This document shows positions 27,361-40,266 of a stretch of DNA of 64,000 bases, one piece after another. The DNA lies in assembly GCA_001627865.1 (NCBI GenBank), contig LUQO01000003.1:1-64000 (forward strand), given 5' to 3'. Each line of letters begins with the position of its first letter. The first letter of the stretch is position 1. The notes under the pieces were generated by a model. It was not told the origin of the DNA. It was given only the letters and a program-made list of their open reading frames with translations, and made no database searches. Both the position numbers and the translations under genes were made by a program. Origin of the DNA: SAR324 cluster bacterium REDSEA-S27_B3. Lineage in GTDB: Bacteria; SAR324; NAC60-12.

Positions 27361-28059
27361 ATGGCTCGTTTACAAAGGGCAACTCCCGCAGGTATTCCAG
27401 TACATCTGCTTCAGCGTGGCAACAATAGCCAGGCATGTTTTAACAACAGTGGAGATTTTTCAGCATTTCTGTGGTGGCTCAGGGAATATTCAGAAAAGTT
27501 TGAAGTGGAAATACACGCGTGGGCTTTGATGGAAAACCATTATCATTTGTTGTGTACTCCTCAGACTGACGCTGGATTAAGCCGCATGATTCAAGCCATT
27601 GGCAGACAATACGTGCGATACTTCAATAGTCAGAATCAACGAACAGGCACCCTTTGGGAAGGTCGTTTCAGGTCATGTCTGGTGCAGCCAGAGCAGTATC
27701 TGCTTGATGTCTATCGATACATCGAGATGAATCCGATCAGAACAGCATTGGTCAGTCAACCTGCCGACTATAGCTGGAGCAGTTTTCAGATAAACGCGTT
27801 TGGAAAGCCGTCCGCGCTTTGTAAACCCCATGCTGAGTATTTGAAACTCGGTGAAACAAAAGCCGAACGTGCGGAAAAATATCAGGCAAAGTGCGAAAAT
27901 GATTTAAATGATAAAATGCTTGATGAAATAAGAAACAGTACAAATAAAGGATTGGCTATTGGAGACGAGAGTTTTAAAATTGAGGTTGAAAAAATGACAG
28001 GACGCAGGCTCAGAGCTTTGAAAAGCGGTCGGCCTTTTGGCTGGCGCAAACATAAATGA
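27361..28059 (+). CDS. REP-associated tyrosine transposase (Y1/HUH, RAYT)
   Basis: A 232-residue IS200/IS605-related single-strand transposase of the REP-associated class. The HUH metal motif is in MENHYHLLCTP and the nucleophilic Tyr in AIGRQYVRYFN. The conserved TGTLWEGRFRSCLV and YRYIEMNPIRTALV stretches match the family. The C-terminal ~70 residues (from KAERAEKY) form the extension often found in these proteins. RAYTs usually act on dispersed REP palindromes rather than their own ends. The word upstream of this gene recurs at 13.77 kb. Confidence 0.92.
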   Translation: MARLQRATPAGIPVHLLQRGNNSQACFNNSGDFSAFLWWLREYSEKFEVEIHAWALMENHYHLLCTPQTDAGLSRMIQAIGRQYVRYFNSQNQRTGTLWEGRFRSCLVQPEQYLLDVYRYIEMNPIRTALVSQPADYSWSSFQINAFGKPSALCKPHAEYLKLGETKAERAEKYQAKCENDLNDKMLDEIRNSTNKGLAIGDESFKIEVEKMTGRRLRALKSGRPFGWRKHK

Positions 28060-28103
28060 CATACAATACATTTAGAAATAATGTTATTTGATGTAATAGA
28101 AAA

Positions 28104-28862
28104 ATGACCAAATATCCTGAGAAACCAGAAGCTGTATATTATTTTGGAACCTGTCTGGTTGATCTGTTATACCCAAACGCCGGCATGGCAGGCATCAAAC
28201 TCATTCAGCGTGAAGGAGTGGAAGTCATATTTCCTCAAAAGCAGACCTGCTGCGGTCAACCGGCATTTAACGCAGGACACCAGGATGAAGCAAGGTCTGT
28301 CGCCGCTTTGCAGGTTGAATTGTTTCCAAAGGATATTCCAATCGTAATTCCTTCCGGTTCATGCGGAGGAATGATCCGGAAACATTATCCCGTCCTGTTT
28401 GAGCATCATGCTCTGGAATCCGAGGCAGAGTCAGTCGCCAGGAGAACATTTGAATTGACAGAATTTTTGGTACACGTGCTGAAAATCAAACTGGAAGACA
28501 TTGGGGAACCGGTAAAAGTGACCTGGCATACTTCATGTCATGCAAAACGTGAAATGGGAATTGAGGATGAACCAAAGAAATTATTGCGTCAACTGAAAAA
28601 CGTAAAACTGCAGGAACTTGAGCGCGAAGATGAGTGTTGCGGATTCGGTGGCACTTTCGCGATAAAGGAACCTCACATCTCAGCCGCAATGGTCACTGAC
28701 AAGATAGAAGATGTTACCAAAACAGGGGCTGATTGCCTGCTTGGAGGTGATTGCGGCTGCCTGCTGAATATTTCTGGTGCAATGAAGCATTCCGGAATAA
28801 CTACTGAACATCAGCATATCGCGGAATTTATTTGGCAGCGTACCGACAAAAGTAATGTTTGA
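28104..28862 (+). CDS. lutA: LutA/GlcF-like Fe-S oxidoreductase subunit (two CCG domains)
   Basis: A 252-residue protein with two Cys-rich CCG domains: FGTCLVDLLYP..QTCCGQPAFNAG and SCHAKREMG..DECCGFGGTFAIK. This matches LutA (YkgE), a subunit of the LutABC L-lactate-oxidising complex, and the related GlcF and heterodisulfide reductase B subunits. LutB and LutC are not next to it. Instead an Ldh2-type dehydrogenase follows after 82 bp. No Shine-Dalgarno is visible. It could serve a complex encoded elsewhere. Confidence 0.85.
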   Translation: MTKYPEKPEAVYYFGTCLVDLLYPNAGMAGIKLIQREGVEVIFPQKQTCCGQPAFNAGHQDEARSVAALQVELFPKDIPIVIPSGSCGGMIRKHYPVLFEHHALESEAESVARRTFELTEFLVHVLKIKLEDIGEPVKVTWHTSCHAKREMGIEDEPKKLLRQLKNVKLQELEREDECCGFGGTFAIKEPHISAAMVTDKIEDVTKTGADCLLGGDCGCLLNISGAMKHSGITTEHQHIAEFIWQRTDKSNV

Positions 28863-28944
28863 GCAAAATCCATGAATTTTTTTCAGTTAAACTAAGAACT
28901 ATTAGATAGTCTCACAATTGAGTACTTTTAAATAATTAAGAACA

Positions 28945-29952
28945 ATGAGCACACAGCATTTGAATTTAGAAGAAGTGGAAAAATTAACAGTCGAGGCATT
29001 GACCGGTGCGGGAACCCGCAGCGAATCAGCCTCTTCACTGGCCAGAGCCGTGCGGGCAACAGAACGTGATGGTATTCCAAGTCACGGTTTGCTTTATGTG
29101 CCGACTTACTGTGAACATGTCAGATGCGGAAAAGTTGATGGTGAGGCAATTCCGGAAGTTTCTAATCCACGGCCTTCTTCAATTCAGGTTGATGCTAAAA
29201 CCGGATTCGCTCACCCAGCAATTGATGACGGTTTCGAGGCCCTGATTCATTTGGCAAAATCCAACGGCTGTGTGGGCATGACTGTCCGAAATTCATACAA
29301 TTGCGGAGTGCTGGGTTATCATGTTGAAAGGTTGGCAGATGCAGGATTAGTGGGCATCGCCTTTACAAATGCCCCGGCTTCAATTGCGCCTGTCGGCGGG
29401 AATAAGCCGGTAATCGGAACAAACCCTTTTGCACTGGCCGTTCCGGACTCATCAGGAGGAGTGAGTTTTGTGCTGGATCAAAGCGCAAGTGTGGTGGCCA
29501 AAAGCGAGATCATGATGCGAGCACGAGAAGGACACTCGATTCCGGAAGGCTGGGCGCTGGATTCCAATGGACAGCCGACTACTGATCCCGAAGTCGCGCT
29601 CAAAGGAAGCATGGCGCCAAGCGGCGGTTACAAAGGATTCGGCACCGGATTACTGGTGGAGGTAATGGCCGCGGCATTAAGTGGCGCAATGCTTGGTATT
29701 CAGGCCAGTCCGTTTTCAGGCACAACTGGGGGCCCTCCCAGGACAGGGCAGTGTTTCCTTGCGCTTGATCCGAATGCCTACTCAGGCTCAGAATTCAACG
29801 AACGCATTTCAGCACTTGCAGAGGCCATAAACAGCCAGGAAGGCGCTCGTTTACCCGGAGCACGACGTAAAGAAAATCGTCAGCGCATTGATATTGAAGG
29901 CGTGCATGTAGCAGATTCCGTGATAGAAAAAATTAAGAGCTATTGCGTCTGA
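28945..29952 (+). CDS. Ldh2-family NAD(P)-dependent 2-hydroxyacid dehydrogenase
   Basis: A 335-residue enzyme of the malate/L-lactate/L-sulfolactate dehydrogenase (Ldh_2) family, a fold unrelated to classic LDH. The family motif with catalytic residues is seen in RATERDGIPSHGLLYVP, together with NSYNCGVLGYHVERLADAGLVG, NKPVIGTNPFALAVP and SGGYKGFGTGLLVEV. Members act on malate, lactate, ureidoglycolate, sulfolactate or cyclic imino acids, so the substrate is open. It follows the LutA-like gene, suggesting a shared hydroxyacid theme. Confidence 0.9.
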   Translation: MSTQHLNLEEVEKLTVEALTGAGTRSESASSLARAVRATERDGIPSHGLLYVPTYCEHVRCGKVDGEAIPEVSNPRPSSIQVDAKTGFAHPAIDDGFEALIHLAKSNGCVGMTVRNSYNCGVLGYHVERLADAGLVGIAFTNAPASIAPVGGNKPVIGTNPFALAVPDSSGGVSFVLDQSASVVAKSEIMMRAREGHSIPEGWALDSNGQPTTDPEVALKGSMAPSGGYKGFGTGLLVEVMAAALSGAMLGIQASPFSGTTGGPPRTGQCFLALDPNAYSGSEFNERISALAEAINSQEGARLPGARRKENRQRIDIEGVHVADSVIEKIKSYCV

Positions 29953-30100
29953 AACATGAGGGACGATATTGATTATTCTGCGATAATTTGAAGGGGTTTG
30001 GTTTCTAAGGTTTCCTCTTCAGAAAAGTATGTAAATGGTTCAAACAGTTGTATTTGATTTAGTCAAACTATCTCAAGTGATGAACAAAAGCATCTTAGAA

Positions 30101-30319
30101 TTACGGCATACATTTTAGGCGAGCCCTGGTGTATGGTCCGAACTCCTCTTCCTGCAACACCTTGAAATCCCCATGACAGTATTTGATCGCACGTTCCTCA
30201 AGCTGATCACGAGTTTCTGTCTTAAAAAAAACGTATTCCGGCTGTGCATTATTGCATCCGGTAAAGAACAGCACCAACAGCGGAACTGTCCGGAATACTT
30301 TTTTACAACAATTTCTCAA
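30101..30319 (-). CDS. Small lipoprotein, paralogue of the one at 47.7 kb
   Basis: About 72 residues from a TTG start just behind the rarA stop; the only ATG in frame lies ~100 bp inside rarA. A hydrophobic segment ends in a lipobox-like LFFTGC. The mature part (PEYVFFKTETRDQLEERAIK, then YCHGDFKVL..ARLKC) closely parallels the small lipoprotein encoded at 47740-47946, including two conserved Cys. Family unknown. Translation may be coupled to rarA. Confidence 0.6.
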   Translation of the reverse strand: MRNCCKKVFRTVPLLVLFFTGCNNAQPEYVFFKTETRDQLEERAIKYCHGDFKVLQEEEFGPYTRARLKCMP

Positions 30320-30320
30320 C

Positions 30321-32528
<2,208 letters not shown>

Positions 32529-32659
32529 CAGTCCGGCTTGTTGAATTAGAATTGAATGGATATTTCACAGTTGAGTTTATATAGTGTGAGTTGCATCACA
32601 AGCCCATATAATTAAAGAGAATTGATTCAGGAGATTTTCGCTCAGACAAACACTTCTAA

Positions 32660-34675
<2,016 letters not shown>

Positions 34676-34730
34676 GCGTTTTTGATAAACTGAAAATCAC
34701 AAGGGTTAACATCAACATACAAAACATACT

Positions 34731-35597
34731 ATGAAAGGAGTGATATTAGCAGCAGGTTACGCCACCCGTTTTTTGCCTGCATCAAAAACAATCCCAAAGG
34801 AAATGTTTCCGCTGATTGACCGCCCTGCCATTGATTTCATTGTACAGGAAATGGCTGATGCTGGTATCAAGGATATTTTGCTTGTTTCATCACGCAGAAA
34901 AAAAGTGATGGAAGATTATTTTGATCGTGAGATTGAGCTGTCATCAACGTTTTCTGAATCCAACCAAATAGAAAAACTGGAAGTTATAAAACCAATAGAG
35001 GTAAATATATTCACCTTGCGCCAACAGCACATGATGGGTACAGGAAATGCCCTTATGCTTGTTGAGCCGTTTGTGGACAATGAGCCTTTTGTGGTTGCCT
35101 ATCCGGACGATATTGTGCTGGGCGAGCAACCTCTTGCCAGGCAGTTGATTGAGACATGGGAAAAAACGGGCAATACTGTGTTGGCCGTTAAAGAAATGAA
35201 TGAAGACCAATTATACAGATATGGGGTAATTGATCCTGAAAAGTCCGGAAAGATTATGCGTGTTAAAAAAATGGTGGAGAAACCTGCACATGGCACTGCT
35301 CCCAGCCGCTTCGTTTCGTACGGACGTTACCTTTACACTTCCGATCTTTTTGACGCTTTGAGAGCCAGTGACAAAAATCACTCACACCAGGAAGAATTCA
35401 CACAAACTGAAGCAATTAATCATCTGGCAACCAGCGGCCGCGTTTCCGCCGTACAGTTCGAAGGAACTCGTTACGATCTGGGAGAACCATTAGGATTCCT
35501 GACTTCTGCAATGCAAATAGGCTTGCAGCGTCCGGAATTCAAGCAAGCTCTGCTGGATGAAATGCAGAGATTGATTAAGTTACACGGTGGAAAATAA
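34731..35597 (+). CDS. galU: UTP-glucose-1-phosphate uridylyltransferase
   Basis: A 288-residue nucleotidyltransferase making UDP-glucose, precursor of surface polysaccharides. It has the N-terminal pyrophosphorylase loop GVILAAGYATRFLPASK and the GalU hallmarks KEMFPLIDRPAIDFIVQEM, MMGTGNALMLVEP, AYPDDIVLG and VEKPAHGTAPS. The length fits the GalU family. No Shine-Dalgarno. Probably in one transcript with ligA and the downstream phosphatase gene (22-bp gap). Confidence 0.95.
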   Translation: MKGVILAAGYATRFLPASKTIPKEMFPLIDRPAIDFIVQEMADAGIKDILLVSSRRKKVMEDYFDREIELSSTFSESNQIEKLEVIKPIEVNIFTLRQQHMMGTGNALMLVEPFVDNEPFVVAYPDDIVLGEQPLARQLIETWEKTGNTVLAVKEMNEDQLYRYGVIDPEKSGKIMRVKKMVEKPAHGTAPSRFVSYGRYLYTSDLFDALRASDKNHSHQEEFTQTEAINHLATSGRVSAVQFEGTRYDLGEPLGFLTSAMQIGLQRPEFKQALLDEMQRLIKLHGGK

Positions 35598-35619
35598 AAG
35601 AAATAATACAAAACAATAA

Positions 35620-36255
35620 ATGGAAAATACTGAATTGATTTTAATACGTCACGGAGAAACCGTGTGGAATACTCAGTTACGAATGCAGGGCAGTTTAGAC
35701 AGTGATCTTTCCGCTAAAGGCAAGGAACAAATTCAGGCCCTGGGGAAGTGGATGAAAAATGTTCCATTCGACCATCTTTATTGCAGCGACGCTCCCCGTG
35801 CACGGAAAACAGCAGAAGCAATTACCTGCTTTTCAGGACATAATCTGATTATTGATCAAAGACTGCGTGAGAAAAACCTTGGAATTTTCGAAGGCCTGAC
35901 ATCAGAAGAAGCCCGTGAGAAACATCCGGAAAGCTTTCAGCTGTTCAAAACCGCAGGAGCAAACTATGCAATTGATCAAGGTGAAAGCACACAGCAGCTC
36001 CAGGACCGTGCATTGGAGGCAATTGAGGAAATTCGACTTAGTCATCCCCAACAAGTGGTGCTGTTAGTAACACATGGCGGTGTGGTTCGAGTTATAATGA
36101 AGCATGTGCTGGGACTGCCGGTTGACGCACCAACCCGTTTCATTATCAGCAATACAGGAATGTTCCGTGTAGTCTGGAAAGAAAAATGGATTGTGGCCGA
36201 AATGGGCGCTGTTCCTCATCTGGAAAAAATAAACAATGTTTCCAAGTTAGCTTAG
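35620..36255 (+). CDS. Histidine phosphatase (phosphoglycerate mutase-like)
   Basis: A 211-residue protein of the histidine phosphatase superfamily. The phospho-accepting His is in LILIRHGETVWN, with supporting SDAPRARKTAEAI, LREKNLGIFEGLTSEEA and the second His in LVTHGGVVR. It resembles GpmB/CobC-type phosphatases; the substrate (phosphoglycerate, alpha-ribazole phosphate or other) cannot be told from the sequence. It follows galU by 22 bp. Confidence 0.88.
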   Translation: MENTELILIRHGETVWNTQLRMQGSLDSDLSAKGKEQIQALGKWMKNVPFDHLYCSDAPRARKTAEAITCFSGHNLIIDQRLREKNLGIFEGLTSEEAREKHPESFQLFKTAGANYAIDQGESTQQLQDRALEAIEEIRLSHPQQVVLLVTHGGVVRVIMKHVLGLPVDAPTRFIISNTGMFRVVWKEKWIVAEMGAVPHLEKINNVSKLA

Positions 36256-36369
36256 TCAATATTTTTTATAGCAGGAAAACAGTTAATCCAGAACTTTAAC
36301 AAATCAAATTGAATTCAGCTCTAATTGTTCCTCAATAAAAGTGCAACGCTATATCTCTACTCTTGAGTT

Positions 36370-37143
36370 TTGAGTCTATTAAAATTTCTTCAGCGAAAAG
36401 AAACGGAACACTTGTTATGGGAGACTGAAGATTCCGGACTAACTGTTCAGGTTTGGGAAAAACAGGAGCGCAGGGAATTACGCTTTGGAAACCACATCCT
36501 GCAGAGCGTTTATTCGCGATCCAATCCAAACCACATGGTATTGCCATACTCGCGATTCATGCTGCTGGGACTGAACTTCTTTCCCAACCCCAAAACTGCC
36601 CTGCATTTAGGACTTGGAGGTGGCAGTATTCCGCGTTGGCTGCACAATCAGTTTCCACATCTTCAGCAAACCATAATTGAATCGAGTTCGGCGGTGATCG
36701 AAGCAGCACAACGCTTCTTTGATTTTCCCGTTGACAAACGGTTGAATGTAATTCTGGCTGACGCGACACAATTCATTAAAAAACTGAATTCGGAATTTGA
36801 TCTCATATTTCTGGACGCATTCGGTGAATATGGAGCTCCGGAAGAGTCTGCACATACAGAATTTTTACATGACCTGAGTTGCTGCCTGAATAAAGAAGGC
36901 TGGCTTGTTGGAAATTTGTGGACAATTACCGGAGATTTTATGGAACGCCGTGCGAAGTGGGAATCCACTTTCAGGCAGCTGTTTCAGGCACGTGCCAATG
37001 AGAAAGGGAATATCATACTCTACGCCAGCCAAAATTCAAATTCGCATGATAAGCAAACAATTAAGGAAATTTCTAACAATCTGCATAAACGTCACCAACT
37101 TGATTTTCACAGAATGCAGAACAAATTAGAAGCGGTTGCGTGA
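36370..37143 (+). CDS. Spermidine-synthase-like class I methyltransferase-fold protein
   Basis: A 257-residue protein with a Rossmann fold resembling the polyamine synthase family: ALHLGLGGGSIPRWL (cofactor glycine-rich loop), TIIESSSAVIEAAQRFF, NVILADATQFI and LIFLDAFGEYGAP where spermidine synthases keep a catalytic Asp. The N-terminal strands (VQVWEKQERRELRFGNHILQS) also match the family layout. It uses a TTG start without a clear Shine-Dalgarno. Many such stand-alone proteins are not true spermidine synthases, so activity is open. Confidence 0.75.
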   Translation: MSLLKFLQRKETEHLLWETEDSGLTVQVWEKQERRELRFGNHILQSVYSRSNPNHMVLPYSRFMLLGLNFFPNPKTALHLGLGGGSIPRWLHNQFPHLQQTIIESSSAVIEAAQRFFDFPVDKRLNVILADATQFIKKLNSEFDLIFLDAFGEYGAPEESAHTEFLHDLSCCLNKEGWLVGNLWTITGDFMERRAKWESTFRQLFQARANEKGNIILYASQNSNSHDKQTIKEISNNLHKRHQLDFHRMQNKLEAVA

Positions 37144-37153
37144 TGAGAGGAGC

Positions 37154-38323
37154 ATGATGAGAACAATTATTGTTTACTTATTTTATTTTTGCTGTTTTAG
37201 TATTTTCCTTATCTCCTGTGCCAAGAATGAAAGTAGTTCAGGCAGTTCCAGTTCTTCTGATATAACATCCACGTCTGACAACACAACAACTGCTTCTGAC
37301 AAAACAACATCATCATTTGCAGTTTCAGAAATCACGCAAACCAACCAGGGAGACGGCTATCTTAGCGGCTCATTTGTAGTACCAAGTGATGGAATTTCTT
37401 TTATGTTAGGCACATTCATGGATAACAATTCAGCTGTTTCATTTTATTCTCTGTCTGATCCGGATGGGACGAATATCTTAAGCTCGTCTTCAGTATTGTA
37501 TAATAAAGCATCCGGAAGCGGAGGAGATTATGGATTTGCCAATGTTCTGGTACCACAGACTTCGAGCTTCAGTGCCAAGGCAGGGACATGGACCTTTAAA
37601 AACTACAATAATGATCGTGTGAAAATTGGTTTGCGCACAGGTTCCGCTCCAACTTCCACAACATTCACTGTACAGCCCTACATCACAGGCACAACATGGT
37701 CAGCAAGTGATATCTCTGCCACATTAACTGTTATGTCAAATATCTACTCAACTAATGGAATCACCCTGACAATCAAAGATACGATTACTATCAGTGAAAG
37801 CCAGTATGCCGCCGTAAGCTATAGTTTTACCAATTCAACAACTTCCGCGCTTATTTCACAGGGAAGTACTGATACAGTGAATTTATTTTTTGTTGAAGAT
37901 CAGCCTTCAGGTGAAACTGCTCTTTATGGTGTTTCAGGAGGACTTCCGGGGCCAATGGGCATTGCCAGTTCATGGAACGGTGTGTTGAATTTTCTCACTG
38001 CACACGCGACCGGTACAACTCTGAACACACAACTGCTCGCTGAAACAGCGGCTCATGAAATGGGCCACTGGCTTGGGCTTTTCCACACTACTGAATCAGG
38101 TGGCATTTCATTTGATATATTATCTGATACTGCTGAATGCCCAATCAGCCGTGATAATGACAGTAATGGCAAAGTCTTACCCGAAGAATGCGACGGATAC
38201 GGCGCGGACAACGTGATGTTCTGGACAGCATGGTCACCTTCATCACAAGCTGCGGGAAAAAAACAAGATACATTATCCACCGAACAGAAATACGTTTTGA
38301 AGTATTCACCGCTTGCAAAGTAA
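37154..38323 (+). CDS. Metzincin-like zinc metalloprotease lipoprotein
   Basis: A ~389-residue exported protein. A signal peptide ends at a lipobox (FLISC), followed by a long Ser/Thr-rich linker and a Pro-poor beta region. By position, His301, His305 and His311 form HEMGHWLGLFH, the extended HExxHxxGxxH motif of metzincins, and NVMFWT downstream can serve as the Met-turn. It is therefore probably an outer-membrane- or surface-anchored peptidase. The ATG at 37154 is chosen for its Shine-Dalgarno (gagaggagc). Substrate unknown. It opens a block of exported proteins reaching 41.9 kb. Confidence 0.82.
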   Translation: MMRTIIVYLFYFCCFSIFLISCAKNESSSGSSSSSDITSTSDNTTTASDKTTSSFAVSEITQTNQGDGYLSGSFVVPSDGISFMLGTFMDNNSAVSFYSLSDPDGTNILSSSSVLYNKASGSGGDYGFANVLVPQTSSFSAKAGTWTFKNYNNDRVKIGLRTGSAPTSTTFTVQPYITGTTWSASDISATLTVMSNIYSTNGITLTIKDTITISESQYAAVSYSFTNSTTSALISQGSTDTVNLFFVEDQPSGETALYGVSGGLPGPMGIASSWNGVLNFLTAHATGTTLNTQLLAETAAHEMGHWLGLFHTTESGGISFDILSDTAECPISRDNDSNGKVLPEECDGYGADNVMFWTAWSPSSQAAGKKQDTLSTEQKYVLKYSPLAK

Positions 38324-38369
38324 ACTTATTGACCAAAAAGAAACAATAATCACATAGAAAAGAGGGATT

Positions 38370-38873
38370 ATGAAGTATGTAATATTATTTTGTTTAGTAT
38401 TTTGGAACATTTCCGGAATCGCGGCTGCGGATCCTGATAAGGATAAGGTTATCAAATTGCTGGAAGGGCGTCATTGGGAATTGGATGCTGAAGCATTTCA
38501 GCGTCTGGGAGAGGGAACAGACAATGTTTTGATAGAAATTGCAGGAAACACTTCCTTGATTAATATTTTACGTTTTCGAGCAATACAGGTATTGTCTTTA
38601 TTTCCCACTGATAACACTGCTGATTTTCTGGAAAATACAGCGGATAAATCATTCGCCTCAATGGCAAGACGTGGATTTGAAGCGATGAAAAGTGGTTTCG
38701 CCAAAACTCAGCCAAAAAGAGTCAAACAACTGGCCGCTCGTTTATTGAATCACCGCAATGCTCATTTACGCATTTCGGCAGCTCGTTACATGCGCGAAGT
38801 GGATGTTATTCAATTCAAAAGTTTCCTGAATGCAGAGAAGGACAGTTGGGTGAGGAAAGAAGCTCAGAAATAA
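38370..38873 (+). CDS. Exported helical-repeat (HEAT-like) protein
   Basis: A 167-residue protein with a signal peptide (residues 1-20, ISGIAA) and an alpha-helical body. Repeated features such as LRFRAIQVLSLFPTDNTADFLE and LRISAARYMREVDVIQFKSFLN look like two or three HEAT/PBS-lyase-type helix pairs, which usually mediate protein contacts. It lies 46 bp after the metalloprotease gene. No named family is certain. Confidence 0.65.
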   Translation: MKYVILFCLVFWNISGIAAADPDKDKVIKLLEGRHWELDAEAFQRLGEGTDNVLIEIAGNTSLINILRFRAIQVLSLFPTDNTADFLENTADKSFASMARRGFEAMKSGFAKTQPKRVKQLAARLLNHRNAHLRISAARYMREVDVIQFKSFLNAEKDSWVRKEAQK

Positions 38874-38905
38874 TTCTATGACCCACGAGAAATATTGAAG
38901 TTTGT

Positions 38906-40102
38906 TCAGAAAAATTGAATATCTGAAGTTTTAAAAGTGTAAAATTGATAGTTTGCGTCCGGCAATACTGTGGGGAAGGCATACTTTGGGTCATTGATCA
39001 AATTGTAAACAGCAGGATCCTGAGCTTTTAATTTTTCCTTAGTATTCGGACACCATTCTGATCGGGATTTCTTGCGTCCCGCGGTAGAGTCATGCATGCC
39101 GAAATTGGAACTGACAGACCAGTAGATATATTCAGTCATCTGTGTCGCATAGTCAGCTGACGGATCAGCATAAAAGTACCAGGCCTCACCTTCATCAACC
39201 AAATCTGACCATACTGGACAGGAGGTGTTATTGTAAGTCCAGTTACATTCATCTTTTGCACATCTTTGTTCCCCGCCTCTGGCCGTATCCATTGCTTTTG
39301 CTAAAGATGATGTAGAAGTATTAGATTCCCCAAAAATCTTTGGATAAACATTTGAATAACCCTGCTGGGTAATCAGATGAAATATTTCCTCAATACTTGC
39401 GTCATGATTATCTCCATCCGCATAATTGTCCAGTGTCTCGTAAGCGCCTAATCCTGAGTATTTATCGGCGCCGGCTTCATCAAGAGCATCCGGATTTATT
39501 TCAACAGAATTCCCATCCTCGAGATTATACATACTCACATAAGTACTTAGTTTATGCAGCAGTGCAGTCACACACGTATTGTCCGGAGTGCCGTCTTCAT
39601 TATTGTCAATAAGCTCAGCGGTTATGTTTGCTGCATGCAGCAATTTGCCATCAGGTACTTCCGAAGTAGCTAAAATATTGATGCCAAAGACAGCTAAACC
39701 TTTGGAATAGTTGGCGCTTTTTGCTGCTTCGATTGTTACCTTGTTTGATACCGAACCCCCCACTTTCCCGACTACTGTCACAGAACTTTTACAGGCAGTA
39801 GGTGATTCTGGAGAAGTTTTAAAACTTTTACCCAGATTATTTTCTTCATTTTCATCTTCGTCACCCTGATGTTCATCATCTTCATCTTTTTTATGATCTT
39901 CATCCTCATCTTCTTCTTCCTCATGATCCCTGTCATTATCATTATCTTCTTCCTCCTCTTCCTCACATTCTTCATCATTTTCTTCACAATGCTCGTCTGC
40001 TTGTGCTTTAACATGTAACCAAAATTCAGTTCCATTGTATTGAATGATCAGCGGGGATGTCAGAAAAAGCAGGAAAATTAGGATGGTCAGTATATTTCTC
40101 AT
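38906..40102 (-). CDS. Exported EExxH-motif protein with acidic linker (paralogue 1)
   Basis: A 398-residue protein with an N-terminal signal segment, then about 60 residues made almost only of Asp, Glu, His and Lys (about 35-95), then a ~300-residue domain shared with the next gene upstream. Conserved landmarks are VFGINILAT, a calcium-loop-like DNNEDGTPDN, HDASIEEIFHLITQQGY, GESNTSTS, ARGGEQRC, WTYNNTSCP, ATQMTEYIYWSVSS and WCPNTK. IEEIFH gives an EExxH arrangement that could bind a metal, but this is inference. The acidic linker may bind Ca2+ or space the domain from the membrane. Family and function unrecognised. Confidence 0.75.
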   Translation of the reverse strand: MRNILTILIFLLFLTSPLIIQYNGTEFWLHVKAQADEHCEENDEECEEEEEEDNDNDRDHEEEEDEDEDHKKDEDDEHQGDEDENEENNLGKSFKTSPESPTACKSSVTVVGKVGGSVSNKVTIEAAKSANYSKGLAVFGINILATSEVPDGKLLHAANITAELIDNNEDGTPDNTCVTALLHKLSTYVSMYNLEDGNSVEINPDALDEAGADKYSGLGAYETLDNYADGDNHDASIEEIFHLITQQGYSNVYPKIFGESNTSTSSLAKAMDTARGGEQRCAKDECNWTYNNTSCPVWSDLVDEGEAWYFYADPSADYATQMTEYIYWSVSSNFGMHDSTAGRKKSRSEWCPNTKEKLKAQDPAVYNLINDPKYAFPTVLPDANYQFYTFKTSDIQFF

Positions 40103-40266
40103 GGATCTCAGGATGGATGTATACGAGCAAACTGCAGAAATTATTCAGAATGCTTAATATACAATTATTATGGAACAGCAGTCCACTGCAAAAGAAGTGA
40201 CAGTACTTAGATGGTAGTTAATTTTTTAATTTTTATGACTTTGATTATTTCATTAATGTTCCTCTT

